Shown: positions 11,464-24,067 of the stretch, in pieces | Layout of the letters: every line of letters begins with the position of its first letter | How positions within the stretch are numbered: position 1 is the first letter of the stretch | Origin: Cokeromyces recurvatus | Lineage: Eukaryota; Mucoromycota; Mucoromycetes; Mucorales; Mucoraceae | Assembly (NCBI RefSeq): GCF_025118155.1 | Contig: NW_026251416.1 | Location: 124,001-188,000 of the forward strand | Length of the DNA: 64,000 nt | Direction of reading: 5' to 3' | The notes under the pieces: model-generated | Databases searched by the model: none | The model's input: the letters and a program-made list of their open reading frames with translations, nothing else | Told to the model about the DNA's origin: nothing | Program-made: the position numbers and the translations under genes

Positions 11464-14400
11464 TTATGACTTTAAATTATAGGCTTGAGATACTCTTCTT
11501 GGATGCTTTCCAAATCCATCGTCTGAAGAAACAGGCGTACTTGAAGCAGCTTTAAGAGAATAAACTAATTGAATCATTTGATCTTCATCTCTTTCAAGTT
11601 TCATTCCATGTTGTAAAGCATAACTTTGATCAGCTCTTAGAATTGATTTAATTTGATTCTGGCATTTTTCAAAGACTTGAGCATTGTGGCGCATGTTATC
11701 ATTGACATATCGGTATTTTTCAATTTCATGACAAAGAGATGCAATATCTTCAAGTCGTGACAGAATATTTTCACTTTCGTGCATATCAGAGGGCTATAAC
11801 AAAACAGTGTTAATCCTACATTCAATTAACTTATTTTATTCATTCATTCATTCATTTATAACACCTACCAGGTCTTCTTCTTCAATATTCTTTTGGTTAA
11901 AAACCATCACTAGATCTTCGTTCGTTGTAACTCCTAGTTCAAGTAATAAAATTTGTGCATCAGGAGAAAGCTTGGTCTTGGGATGAACTGCTTCAATAAA
12001 ACCAATAGCTAAGAAGTTATCAACCGCATTTTGACTTGCCTCTGTTGATAAGACCTCTCGATAAATGGTGCGTCTACCGGTAATCAAATGAGCAGCTATC
12101 CATTGGGAAAGCACAGGAACAATCTTACGTGGCATATAAGGTAGATTACGCAATGCTGATAATGAACAAGACGTGATCCAATAGGCATCTAACGTTGGAT
12201 ATATAAATGAAGCTAACAAACATACACGGGTATACTCGGTCTCGTTATTTTCAATTGTTACTACCTTGGTATAAAGTCCGTTTTCATCCATCAAGAGAAG
12301 ATCCTTTTTAATAAACCAATCTAAAAGTACATTGAATTTCTCTACCCTACTCCAGGGGTAAATAAACTCATGCTTAAATAACTGAACCAAAAACGTAAAT
12401 TGTGCAAAAAGATCTGATTTGCTTATTGATTTAGCTGTGTTATTTGAAAGGTAAACTACAGAAAAGAGAGCCTCTGGTAAGAATATTTCGATTAATTGAC
12501 TAGCCATATAAGAAAGACTCATGACATTGTCAGCATGCTCTACAACGCGTACCAGCGTTTGGTCTGTAATGCGTTTACCACCATCCATTGTAACATTATT
12601 GCGTGCGTCTAAAAGGTTCATCGAATAAGCTACAATTGTTGAAACATCCTCATCTGGTTGCCAATCAATTTTGATATGTTTCTCTAATATCTCTTGACGT
12701 AACCAAGATACATGTTGATTAATCTTGCCCATCGTAATGCCTCCTGACACACGTCCAAATAATAAAGTAGCAGCTACCAATGTAACTGGACTCACAACAG
12801 CTGCCTTATGTTGCCCACGTTGAACCTTACGTATTATATAGTCGGCAATTACATCATTATCATTGACAGCAATTGTACTATTCAAGAATATATATACGTA
12901 TAAATATATTTAGCTCTATTTCTTTTTTTTTTTGTGTGTGTGTTTGTTATAATGTGTACCTTAATCTCTTTATCTTATTTGCAGGTAATTTAGCTTCTTG
13001 TACAGTTTGTCGCACATCAATCACTTGCCCAAATCCAACAAAAACACGTCCATATTTACCCTTTTCAAATGTTCCATTGTCTTTTGTAGCAGCTCGATCG
13101 GCATATGTGGCGCTAGGACGAAGAAAAGAGGTGGATACAGTGATGCTTCGAGGCTTTTGATCTAAGACTTGGTCAATCAAAGTGCGCAATTCTGGAATTT
13201 TTTCATAAGTAATGTTGATAGGCACCAGCACTGTTTCTTTCTGATTAGATGATATGGAAGAAAATGAATCTGTTGGTGTAGGTGAAAGAGGCTCATTTGT
13301 AGAAAATTGCTGATTATGACTCAAAGTACCATCAATAATCATGTTCATTAAACCATCATGGTAGGCAGTCTGTAATCTGCCTGTACGTGAACGAGCACGT
13401 TCAACGACTAATGATAATGCGCCATGCTCTCTCAAAAGGACCTCTGTATAAGCAGCAGTTACAGCTGTATTTAATGGTGATCGTGTTGCGAGATCACGTC
13501 GAACAAAGTAAGCACCCGTTATACGAAGAATATCTGATATAGGCCCCAATAACGCCAAGGCTAAATAAAAATAAAATAAAATAAAAAGTTTATTAGTTAC
13601 ATTGACAGAAAATAATAATAATTCTACCTTCATCACATGCTATAGCAGGTACAGGTAAATTGTATCGCAAACAAATGTACCAAATTATCAATTGGTCAAG
13701 AATAGTTTTTGAAACAGGAACATAAACTACATTTTTGTCCATGATTTGTTCTTTAAGCTGAGCAATATCTAATTCATTGATACGAACACTGGTAAAAAGA
13801 CGTTTAAATAATGTATTAAGAAAGGCACCTGCAGACCAAATATAGGGGAGTTGAGTTCGTTCCTTCATACGTTGAAGAATCTTTAATGCTTCTCCAACAA
13901 CAGTATTTTGAGGCACACCTGAGGTTTCAATAATCTTGAGAAAAAAAAAAAAAAAAGGCATTAGTATAGATTACTCATTATTTAATGACACCCTTACCTG
14001 GCGTATATTCTGGCCTACTCTATTATCATTTAGTACTTCAATTCGAATATGCTCCTCATAAGACTCAGAAGGATTAAGCCAGTGCCCTAAATGAGTCATA
14101 TTTTCTTTGTTCTTTAAAAGATTTGAATCATCATGACACCAGTCATCTAAACTAGCATCAAAGTCATTAATCCATTCTTCCATCTTTTTTTTATCTTTAA
14201 GTTCCTGTCCTGGCTTTTCAAGTGATGCTACTAATTCAGTCAGCATGCGCTCTGTTCTCTTTTGAATATCAGAAGCACTAAAAACAACAGATTCAATTTG
14301 TTGGTCAATAATTGAGTGTTGACCTGCTCCAGGATGCAAATAAAGTGAACAAGCCCAACCTTGTGGGACAGTGATGTTTCTTAATCCTAGAGGGGGTGAA

Positions 14401-16503
14401 GGTGTAATGTAACTGTGGATACCAAAAGAAAAGTTCACAATATAGGTATACCAATCCATATGTTTAAAACGAGCTAGATTAAATTGTTTATCGTTTGACA
14501 TATCTTGTTCAATTTGTTTAACATTAGGATGATCAAAGACCCAACGATGTCGTAAAAATGGCTGAACGGCAACAACAACACGAGAAGCCAATTCCAAGAC
14601 ACGATTTAATGAATTAGCATCATTACCTGATTTACCAGTAATAGCTGATGATAAAGACTGTGGTAAACCATATTTCATAAAGAATTTAGCCTTGAAAATG
14701 GACCTATTAATGGCAAAGTACTCTTCAGCTGTAGGGAGTCCAAGTTTTATATTACGAAGCCAATAAGAGCGAATAGCATTGTAGATTTGTAGCCAACTTG
14801 TTTCATCAAACCCACATGCAGTGACTTGATATATGTAAGGAAAGTAATGCACATGAGGGATATTGACACCATCCGTATCTTGCTCGAGGACTTCATTATA
14901 AGGTAATAGGAAACGATAACCGGGTTGTGTCATAAATGCAGCACTACCCAGCACTACTCTAACCAAATAATCGACAGGCACTATATTTGCCAACATACTG
15001 GCCATTTCAGGTTGCAATACCTGTGCTCCTTTTCCCATTAAAAATATTAGACCATTTGCTCCGGTAACACCATCTACCTATTAAAAAAAAACAATTAAAA
15101 TGAGGCTTTGTCTTTTTTTTTTATTTTTATTTTTATTTTTTTTTTTTTGTAACAAATTACCCAGCCAGGTAAAGGTTCAAATGCACCTGCGCCCACTTGT
15201 GTTGTTCTAATGATAGCAATAGGCCATTGTTTCTTACCACCTTGAGCTTCTTCAATTCGATTCAAATCAACACGTTTTAAAATTAAATGCTCAGTAAGAG
15301 ATTTTGTAAATGTATAAGTATTTGGATAATGAGCAAGGATACGCTGTGTCATTTTAGGAATATCTTGAAGTTCAAGGTCTACAATTTCTCTTAAAAGTTC
15401 TTCTGGGTCACCTACTTGCATAGGATAAACTCTTTCTTGTATATGGCCATCAGGAAGATTTGGATCTGTGTAAGCTAAAGACATATGAACAAAGGCCTCT
15501 AGATCCCAATAAAATATTAGTTAAACATATTATATAACGTATGTTTATCTGCTTTACCCATATGTTTACATTCATCGGCTAAATCCATCATTCTAAGTGT
15601 ACCTAGTGTGTTTGTCTATTTATTTATTTATTTTATTCATTTAGATCATTACAAATAACGTCTTGTTGAATTTATTTTCCTATTACCTCCAAAGCCAAGT
15701 CCAATCTTTCATTATAATTTAATGTGGCTGCGCAGTGTATCACCACATTTACATTTTCAGTAATTTTCTCCCTGTCTGGCTCAGACATAGACAAATCTGG
15801 AGAAATAAGATCACCAGCAACAGGGATAATCTTATTTTTAACAATAGTATCAAATATCTCTTTCCCCATCATACGTCTCAAGATTAGAAATGCCTAATAG
15901 CATAAAATAAGTAAAACTACTACAAACATTGTGAGTATTTACCTTGTTATTAAATATTTCATTAAGAAGTCTTTCAGATGGTCTACCAATTTTGCTACGT
16001 TTAATACTACCACTTCGAATTAAGATATAAATGGTGCCTATATCTTGTTGTAGTGCCTGAATCAATTTCCATAAAATAGCTTTTCCAATAAAACCAGTAA
16101 CGCCTGTCATTAATATATTTTTATGTTTATAATAATCAATAACAGGACCCTTAAAATCAGTATCAGTATAATTTTGTGGTTTTTCATCAGATGCAATATC
16201 ATCTAAAGTAGTATTATCTTTCGGTGGTATAGGTGTTTGAGGTTCGTTATCCATGACAGATTCACCGTTGATAGTTAGCTCAGGTATCGCTACTGTCTCA
16301 GTTTGTAGTTTATCACTATCGTTCATGATAACTTCAGGGATGTTTTTATCGGATCCTTCCTGTCTGCTTGGCTCCTCTTCTTTAATATCTTCTGAGAGAC
16401 TATTTTGCTCTTCGTCTTGTATGTTATTAGAATTGAGTAATGAGGTTTGTTCTAATGTTGGCTCAACATCAGTTTGATGATTTATTTCTTCTCTTTGTTC
16501 CAT
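11464..16503 (-). CDS. Fatty acyl-CoA reductase / PlsB-type acyltransferase fusion
   Basis: Nine exons (16503-15943, 15893-15687, 15615-15558, 15498-15161, 15077-13998, 13934-13628, 13560-12960, 12877-11869, 11793-11464) join in phase into 1496 residues. Residues 1-125 are acidic and probably disordered. Residues about 128-700 form a fatty acyl-CoA reductase: Rossmann motif TGVTGFIG (133-140), active-site Y337-x3-K341, and the FAR_C-like AEEYFAINRSIFKAKF. FAR enzymes reduce acyl-CoA to fatty alcohol. Residues about 740-1490 match the glycerol-/dihydroxyacetone-phosphate acyltransferase family: motif II GAYFVRR (866-872), motif III ERARSRTG (904-911), motif IV VPINITY (963-969) and the C-terminal GPAT domain. 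The motif I catalytic histidine is replaced by serine (S823, in VPVSKTILD), while D828 is kept. Fatty alcohol and acyl-DHAP are the two precursors of ether lipids, so that pathway is the obvious candidate. The C-terminus (NLKS) is not a PTS1. Confidence 0.88.
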
Positions 16504-17406
16504 CACCCAAGTCTATGTTTTTTTTTTGAAATGAACAAAGTCATTAATTTTCATAATTCCCAATAAATATTTTAGAAGATTTAGTTTACCTAAAGCCAAA
16601 TATGAGTAAGTTTTCTAAAGAATAAAAAAGGGAAAAGTTAATTTATTGGCTTAATGATTTTGGCGCATCAGAATTTTATTTTGTAGTCCGATTATTATAA
16701 AATTAAATATCAATCTTATGATGAGATTGATACGGGTTTTTTTTTAAAAAAAAAAAAAGTAAATTAGACAAATTAGATTTTTCAATGCTCACAGAATCAA
16801 ATGGTAAAATGTTTAACTTCAATTGGCAAACTTTAAAACCTCAATTAGCAAGTTTGCCTGTGAACCCATCGGTGGCAAATTTCAAATGACTCGAATAGCA
16901 ATTTTTATACGAATTTGAATAACAACTTTTCAATTTTTATTTATTTAAGAACTAACAGGTAAGCATTAAATAGGTTCATTGATTTTAAAAAAAAAAGTGT
17001 AACAAATATGGATAAAGGAAATGAAAGGTCTGGTAAAGCTTTATAGATAAAGACGTAATACAGACTATATTAAAAAGAGGAGAACAGAATATAAGTTTCG
17101 CTCACGACTATGCTTATGAAGCGTAATATGTTAGAAACAGGATTATATTATTAATAGCTGCTCTTATTTGTAATTATATGAACTAATAAAGGATTTAATT
17201 GGTTTTCTACAAACTATAATATGTATTAAATGCAATGTATCGTTGATAATATATAAAACAATCGAGCTAATCTTCCAGAGTGATTCACATATTTGTGTGC
17301 ACCTAGGGATTTTCCAAAATTATTGATCACTGAATTTTTTACCTCTTTTTCGACATTGATATTTTTTATTTATTTATTTTATTTTATTTTTTTTTTTGTG
17401 AAAACA
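16504..17406. other. Divergent promoter region
   Basis: Shared upstream region of the FAR-acyltransferase gene (-) and EAF6 (+). It contains a 9-bp perfect inverted repeat (GGCAAACTT at about 16825 and AAGTTTGCC at about 16850, loop about 16 nt) and a T-rich tract next to the EAF6 start. No gene seen. Confidence 0.4.
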
Positions 17407-18182
17407 ATGTCAGAAATAGCAAAGGAAAATAACAAAACAAACACCACTAAACAGGAGGTAATATAGTTGAAAGATATAAACATACATACAGTTTAGATTA
17501 AGAAGACGCGTAACTAAAAATTTACGTTATAATTTTATGTGATTCAATTATTTAGACAACAACAAACAATAGTAATCAAACATTGACAGCAATAGCAAAT
17601 AGTCAGTCAACTTCAACAACAAATACACCCGCTGAACCACCGCAAGTAACACGTCAAAAATATGAAGAAACGAAGCAAGAATTACAAGCATTATTAGCCA
17701 GAAAAAAGCAAGTCGATACAAATCTGGTAAACATAGTAAATGATGGTTTATTCAATTTAACTTAATTGTTTGATAAAAAAAAACAGATTAATTTAGAAAA
17801 TGCCATTTATTTATTTGAAGGATCTTATTTAGAAGACACACAACAGAATGGAAATATCATTCGTGGATTTGATGGTTATTTAACAAATAGACCTGATCGT
17901 AGAAAACCAAAATTTACAGAGCTAGATCGATTATTTTCATTATCTTCATCTACTTATCAAAAAGTATATAATTATTGTAAATGAAATGGGTCTTAAACTA
18001 ATGTTTGTTAATAGGCACTTGCACAAAAAGAAGAAAAAGATCAAGATTCCAGTCAAGATGATAGATCATCTTCTGGTTCAATATTACGAAAAGAAAAAAA
18101 ACGAAAATTTAAACATGATGGTACGATAAAAAAGAAGAAGAGCTCTGCTGGCAGAGAAACTGATGATGATTTGGATGTTTGA
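17407..18182 (+). CDS. EAF6: Eaf6, NuA4/MYST histone acetyltransferase subunit
   Basis: Exons 17407-17457, 17556-17726, 17787-17963 and 18015-18182 give 188 residues. Eaf6 is a small nuclear subunit shared by NuA4-type (and NuA3/HBO1-type) acetyltransferase complexes. The conserved core is evident: a coiled coil [19 protein letters not shown] (about 44-62) leading into [18 protein letters not shown] and [12 protein letters not shown], which is the family signature. The Thr/Gln/Asn-rich N-terminus is low complexity. The basic C-terminus ([12 protein letters not shown]) looks like a nuclear localisation signal. Its end lies only 171 bp before the start of the thioesterase gene on the same strand. 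Confidence 0.92.
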
Positions 18183-18353
18183 AATTAATAATACTTGATA
18201 ATAAAAAGGATAATTAAACTACTGTAATATATGGAATACATGTATATTTTTTTTATCGATGATCTCACCCGGGCAATTTTGAATAAATAATCCCAGAATT
18301 CCTTCATATTTTCTGAGTTAACAACCCCACTTTTTTTTTTGTTTACTTTAATA

Positions 18354-19119
18354 ATGATTCCTTCCATTGCGACAAGATCACCAAAATTTGTACAAAAAGT
18401 ACTAGATGTAAAGTCAAAATAGAAACAAGATATATATAAATATATACATGTCTACAACATTTGTATACATATAGAGTTTTATGTCTGTAGGCGGATATGA
18501 CTCTCTTGTATTGTCAGGGGTAACAACTGTTGATAATAACAATATTAAGCATCAAAAATAAAAATTAACAGTAATAAAATATGTAGCTTAAAATATTACA
18601 TAGTGAAAATGGCAAACTTTCTGCTGAATTTCAAGTAGAAAATAAACACTTGGTATGCATTTGTATGTAATAATAATCATTAATAATAACATTTATATAG
18701 AATAGACTTGGAACAGTTCATGGTGGTTTGTTAGCAACTGCTGTAAATTGTATTAAATAATAAGCATAAATAATAGGATAATATTTACTCAAGACTACAA
18801 CATAGGTTGACGTTGCAGGTTCATTGGCAATTGCAACAAAGGGCTTATATGCTACAGGTATAAGCACTGATATTAATATTAGTTATATACAAAGTGCAAA
18901 ACGTGGTGAAACAATTACTATTGAAGCTCGTGTTGATAAATTAGGAAAAACTTTAGCATTCACAACTGTAGAAATGTATTGTGAGGGTCGCTTAGGTAAC
19001 AGTTAATAAGTTGTAGATTTAATATAAACAGTAGTTGATATATTCTATAATAAGTCGCACTAGGCAGGCATAATAAGTTTGTAGCTAAAGCATACCAACA
19101 TCCTGAAAATATTCTATGA
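18354..19119 (+). CDS. Hotdog-fold acyl-CoA thioesterase (ACOT13/Them2-like)
   Basis: Six exons (18354-18407, 18475-18519, 18587-18652, 18701-18742, 18806-18995, 19055-19119) join in phase to 153 residues, near the length of animal ACOT13. These enzymes hydrolyse fatty acyl-CoA to free acid and CoA. The PaaI/4HBT signature is clear: GTVHGGLLATAVDVAGSLA, with the catalytic-loop HGG and the following Asp, then the strand TDINISYIQSAKRGE and GKTLAFTTVEMY. It ends LGRHNKFVAKAYQHPENIL. The basic N-terminus (MIPSIATRSPKFVQKVLD) might be a mitochondrial presequence, but it is short. An alternative start at 18481 would remove exon 1. I prefer 18354 because the helix KFVQKVLDSF matches the family's first helix. 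It is interrupted by five introns in under 800 bp. Confidence 0.85.
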
Positions 19120-19466
19120 GCATATGCAGGATAAGGACTAACAGCATGAGTTTGTGTCTAATAAAATACTTGTTCTTATATTAATTAATTTTATTCTTTT
19201 TTTTTTCTACAGCTTGTTGACTTCTTTACTAGTAGTTTTTAATAATTAAAGCAAAATTGCAATTGACTCGAAATCATATTTATTACATAATGGTTATATC
19301 TTAAAAAAAAAAAAAAAAAAGCGCGCTACGTGTATTTAACTTCCGTAATTTGATGCCAGAAACGCGTTTTTTTTTTTTTCTTAAAAAAAAACATGCAGGT
19401 TACAGTGATCAGGGGCTCATTTACTCCGCCTTTTTCTTTTTCCTTTATTCTATTTTAACAAAGAAA

Positions 19467-20146
19467 ATGACATATCATAACATACCTCCTATTTCTTTTG
19501 TTGGAAATGAAAACAGCAGTAATAAACAAACAAGCTTACCAAATTCATATAGCCCTTTATCATCAATTCCTTATCAAACAAACCTAGCTATTCCATCTGA
19601 TCAAGAAATTTTTAAAGTAAAGCAGACACTTTTTTTTTTTTCTAGAAAGAGAATTTAAAAAAATCTTATTACTATTAGTACCTAAACTTACTTCGAGCAA
19701 GACTTGAATTTGCCCGATTTAAAATGAATCAAGGTTGGGAGAAATCAACTTTAATGGATGTTGAGCAGTTATGGAAACAGAAACAGCAAAAAATGATAAA
19801 CGATTTACCTAAGCCTCGGTTCACTCAAAGAGATATCATTGACAAACGTTGCTCGCATAAAAAAAAGTCGAAATTAATACGTAGTAGTACGTCTTCTGGT
19901 CCTGTTGATTGGCCTCCTCCTCCTCCTCCTCCTCCTCCTACTACTACTACTACTACTACTACAAAGACTATCTTCTTTGATAAGAAGAAGAAAGATGATA
20001 GGAAAAAAAATCTTTCTTTTCACTATCATTCTGCTGAAAAGGACAAAGATACTAAAGAGGCATCCATACATCCTCCAGTTCAAAACTCATTAGATTTTCT
20101 CTCTTATGCTATTGCTCTGACTGAAAGATTGGAAAATAATAACTGA
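19467..20146 (+). CDS. Whi5/Nrm1-like G1/S repressor (putative)
   Basis: Exons 19467-19616 and 19679-20146 give 205 residues. The only recognisable element is YLNLLRARLEFARFKMNQGW (about 51-70), which fits the short GTB motif of the Whi5/Nrm1 family, repressors that bind the SBF/MBF transcription factors until G1 CDK phosphorylates them. The rest is low complexity: Ser/Pro-rich N-terminus with SP sites, nine consecutive Pro then eight Thr (from repeated CCT and ACT), and a Lys-rich segment. The motif is short, so this is inference. The frame ends in TGA at 20144-20146, but the same frame becomes coding-like again downstream to 20365, so the C-terminus may be truncated. It is convergent with AP-1 gamma. 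Confidence 0.55.
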
Positions 20147-20365
20147 ACAGTATCTTCTTCTTTAAAAACCACTGCTACTTTATGTAAATCAAATGAAATC
20201 CAATTCATTCAATAGCAATGATAATTTTCTATAATAAATCCTCCATCTTTGTCTATTTCCTTTGAAAAAAAATCTTCTATTCAAAGCCCACCAGCTACTA
20301 CTGCTGCGAAAATGATCATGAGGATTTTGACTGATAACAGTGATAATACCATCAAGTATAAATAA
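20147..20365 (+). pseudogene. In-frame coding-like tail after the Whi5-like stop
   Basis: In the same frame as the preceding exon, after TGA, TAG, TGA and TAA codons, an open stretch (about 20228-20365) reads PPSLSISFEKKSSIQS and then SPPATTAAKMIMRILTDN and stops at 20363-20365. The composition (SP sites, KK) resembles the upstream protein. No GT donor before the first stop would let an intron skip the stops. It is probably a decayed or alternatively spliced C-terminus; a chance open frame is also possible. Confidence 0.3.
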
Positions 20366-20490
20366 ATAAAATACCCCCTCCCCTTATATCAGACAAAGAA
20401 AGTGGATCTTTTTATATAATAAATATCTTTATTTATAATATTAATAAACAAGGTGCATATTTTATTTTATTTTATTTTATTTTAATAAAT

Positions 20491-23400
20491 TTAGAATGCT
20501 CCTTCTGGGAAAGGACCATACTGAGCAATATCATCTTTCTTTTCACCTCCAACTTCATAGGATATACGTAAACGGAGTTTAACAATAGTCTATGTAAAAG
20601 TTATATTAGATAAACATTAGAAATAAACACATATCCTTACCTGTTGTGGATTACTAATTCTCAAGAGTTGCTTTTCAGTTGTGTTGGGTTGAACTGTATG
20701 GCTACTAGGTGCATTCATCTGTAATTTTTGACTCTTGGGCACAGCAGCTTGGAACTGTAATTGATGAATGACACCAGAGGATCCATTATTGGAAAATAAG
20801 GCTTGAATATTGATGATAGAGGAATTATTTCTATCTCTTGAGGGTAAAAGTCGAATGGTGAGTCCATTCTTTGAGTATGCTTCATAACCTGCTGCTGCTG
20901 AATTTGTCTTCGCAGTTGTTGTGCTTGCTACTGTAGATGGACTATTTTGTAATACCTGTCCTAATTCAGCAAGTGAATTCAATCCATAATTTGATGTGGT
21001 AGGACTTGAAGTTTGTACATTTGATGTAGTAGTAGTAGTAGTATTAATACTGCTACCACCCAAAAGGTCCATTAAATTATTATTATTGGTTACTACTGAT
21101 GATGCTGGGGTCGTTGATGATATAAGAGGTGCAGCTTGTTGTGAAGGTGGTTGAGAGGAGGGTCCAGTTCCAAACAAATCAGCTAAAAGATCTGCATTAG
21201 ATGATTTGGATGGTGCAGTAGAAGCAGAAGATGAATTAACAGGACTTTGTGGTATGACATCAACTTGCTCGATAGCACCATTTCCACCACTTGTGCCAAC
21301 ACCCATAAGATCCAATAATAAATCCTGATCACTTGGTCCAGTTCTGGCCTCAGTAGATGAACGATCAATACTATCAGTAGAAGCATTATTTTGAATTATT
21401 GTACGAGACTCAGGAATAGGCATACGTTCTAAAACAGCAGGACGAATGGAGTTATAAGAAAAGAGATTAGTGTACTCAACAGCACGTTGTTGGATTTCGA
21501 CCTCCATACTGATAGTATATTCATTCAGTATTTCTTTAATTTTAGTTTGAGCACTGCTGTCGGTAAGGCGCGAAGAAAGTTTCATAAGAGCTGTGATAAC
21601 GTACTCGCGGGTGACTTGATTGGCGTAAGGACCTTGTAAAATAGATTCCATCAAGTTGACAACTGAGTAGTCTGATACTTCAATCATAACCCCCTCTTCT
21701 TCTTCAAAATTTCCACTACTAACTAATATATCTCCATATTCACCAATAACCCAAACACCTGCTAAAACTAGACCTTCCTATTTAAAACGTATATATATAT
21801 ATATATATATATAAGAACTGTATAGATATGTATAGCTCCTTTTTTTTTTCTTACCTGAGAAATATCCTGTTTTAAAGCAGCATATAATTTTTGTACAGTG
21901 TATTGTTGTAAATCTGACGTTTGAGCTACAAGACGAATAAACCCTGCTAATACCTCTTCTCGAACATAATTTCCAGCCAATTTGAGCATACGCAACATGG
22001 TGTCAATATGCCATCTTTGATTAGGAGCAAAACGCTCGGCTGCAAGTGAGATCTTTGTCGTCATACCTTGCTTGAATTCTGTATCGGCGATTTCCAAGAA
22101 AGCAAGTAACTCACGAGTAAGAACACGAACATTGCCTTCATTGATCAAAGCAAAACTCAATTCTAAAGCACGACGACGGATAGAGATATCACCATCACGA
22201 AGACAGTCAAGAATAATATTACGATGTCTTTGAACTGCTTGAGTTTCAATACCTATTGTCTTGTTCAACGTTTCCAATGCAACATATCTATGCTTAGTAG
22301 TCAATATAAAGCCAAAAAATAATAAAAATAAAGAAAAAAGCAGTATACCTAATGTTATTATCTCTGTTACTTAAAAATTTACCAAGAATGTTTACAGCTA
22401 ATACACGTAAACCAGCTTCACTCTGAATATCCATAATAGTTAATACAGTCTCATATAAAATTGAATTTCCAACGTTTTTATTATTCTTGGTATTAGTTGC
22501 AACTTGAGCAAGGATATCATTCATAGCTTCAGATGCTTCACGATCATTTTTAGCAAGAATACGCAAAAGACGAAGAATTTTGATTTGAAGGAAAGGATCT
22601 GTAACACCTGTAACATCATGCTCTGGAGAAAATCCTGTGCTTGTAAGATTTTTAAGATGTCTAACCAAGAGAGGAACAGCCTTGATAACTCCATTTTAGT
22701 ATATAAAGATTCATAAACATGGTTATACTATTTACCTTTCTAAATATTTTCACATTTTCGGGATCTTTTTGGCACATTTCGGTCACCAAAGTGATACCGG
22801 TGATCAGAACACCATGACTTCGATCATTCAAAAGTGATTTAGCTCTTGAAATGAAATTTTCGTGTAGTTCGGGTACTCGAGATATAATTCTCAAGGCACA
22901 TAATGCAGCCTAAATTCATACATTTTAGTATTTCAAGATAAAACAAAATTATGCAATTTACCTTTTTGCGAATATATGTATTTGAGCTACCCATTAATTT
23001 CTCAACCTCAGAACATAAATCACGAGCCATTTCTGATGAAGAAATATTACCCATTGTACAAAGAGCTAAACCCACAATGTACATGTTGCTATGGTTTAAA
23101 TCACTTTAAAGTTGTTAGTCATGATAAATTCCAAAACTCAATGTGCATACTTTTTCAAACTGTTGGTAACCAATGTAAGCACTTCGGTTTTTTCGTCAAT
23201 CAGAAGCATAATACCCAAATATCCTAAACGTTTGTCGGCATATTTAGGGCTAGCGACTAATTTTAAACATTCCATCTGACCAAAATGAGCGGGGTAACCA
23301 AGCATGTGAATGTATAACAGTTTTGCAACATTTGTATGACGCGTATCCGCATTTTCATTCTTAAATGCTGTTCTAATGTTAGCACTTTCTTTTTGAATTA

Positions 23401-23501
23401 CAGCTCTTTCTTCTGCTGCTGTTTTACAGGCTCTAACGGCTCTAATAAGGTCTATATTATGAAAAACATGAAAAAGTTAGCTTCAACATGGTACAAAAAA
23501 G

Positions 23502-23532
<31 letters not shown>

Positions 23533-23652
23533 GAGGGGATGAAGAAAAAAAAAAGAATAAGTAGACATGGTTCTTTAGATGTTACCTTTTAGTCTGAAAA
23601 GAGGTAATTTCGCAAGAATTTCTTGCGAAATTTTATTAATACTGTTCATCAT
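20491..23652 (-). CDS. APL4: AP-1 clathrin adaptor gamma subunit
   Basis: Nine exons (23652-23586, 23451-23151, 23103-22962, 22909-22736, 22680-22349, 22287-21855, 21777-20641, 20589-20491) are counted as eight joined blocks giving 894 residues. Gamma-adaptin is one of the two large subunits of the AP-1 complex that recruits clathrin and sorts cargo between trans-Golgi network and endosomes. The N-terminal HEAT/armadillo trunk is canonical ([71 protein letters not shown]). A Ser/Thr/Asn-rich hinge from about 590 holds DLL- and DLF-type clathrin/accessory motifs (LLDLMGV, LLADLFG). The gamma-ear spans about 780-894 and ends YGPFPEGAF. Two adjacent ATGs start the frame; either may be used. Alpha- and delta-type adaptins fit less well than gamma because of the ear. 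Confidence 0.95.
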
Positions 23653-24067
23653 CTTGAAGAGAAAATAAGCTGATGGTCTTTTCTATAAATCAATTTATTG
23701 TTAAGGTCTATGAATGTTAAATTTTATTTGTACAAGATTATAAAGTTGCTCTTTTATTTCTTTTAAAAAGGAAAAAATAAAATATATTTATAAAATAATA
23801 TTTTATTTTTACACAATCAAGGACGGGTAATAAATTTGTTCAAAAGGCGGGTTTTTAAATCTCAAAAGGGCGGTTTCCTATAACCTAAAGGATGATTTAA
23901 AAGGACAGTTAGTTTTTCCCAAAGCGCTTCTTATTGTTACTGTTACTAATAAATACACTTAGAAATGAGCACATGTTTTTTTTTCTGCTAAGAGAGACAA
24001 TAAAAAATTTTTGATGAAGAAGGCAACAGCACAATAAATTGAGACACCGAACTTCAGCTTTTCCATT
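23653..24067. other. AP-1 gamma promoter region
   Basis: Upstream of the AP-1 gamma start. Around 23830-23900 there are three related short motifs built on (A)AAAGG(C/A)GG, spaced about 25-30 bp apart. They are possible factor sites, but I cannot identify them. No gene seen. Confidence 0.3.

Noticed and set aside
16784..16889. Apparent small ORF in the EAF6/FAR promoter
   Set aside because: On careful reading, the frame from the first ATG hits a stop after seven codons; the remaining open part is only 26 codons.
19874..20093. Poly-Ser/poly-Arg and poly-Leu frames near 19.9-20.1 kb
   Set aside because: They are off-frame readings of the Pro/Thr trinucleotide repeats in the Whi5-like gene.
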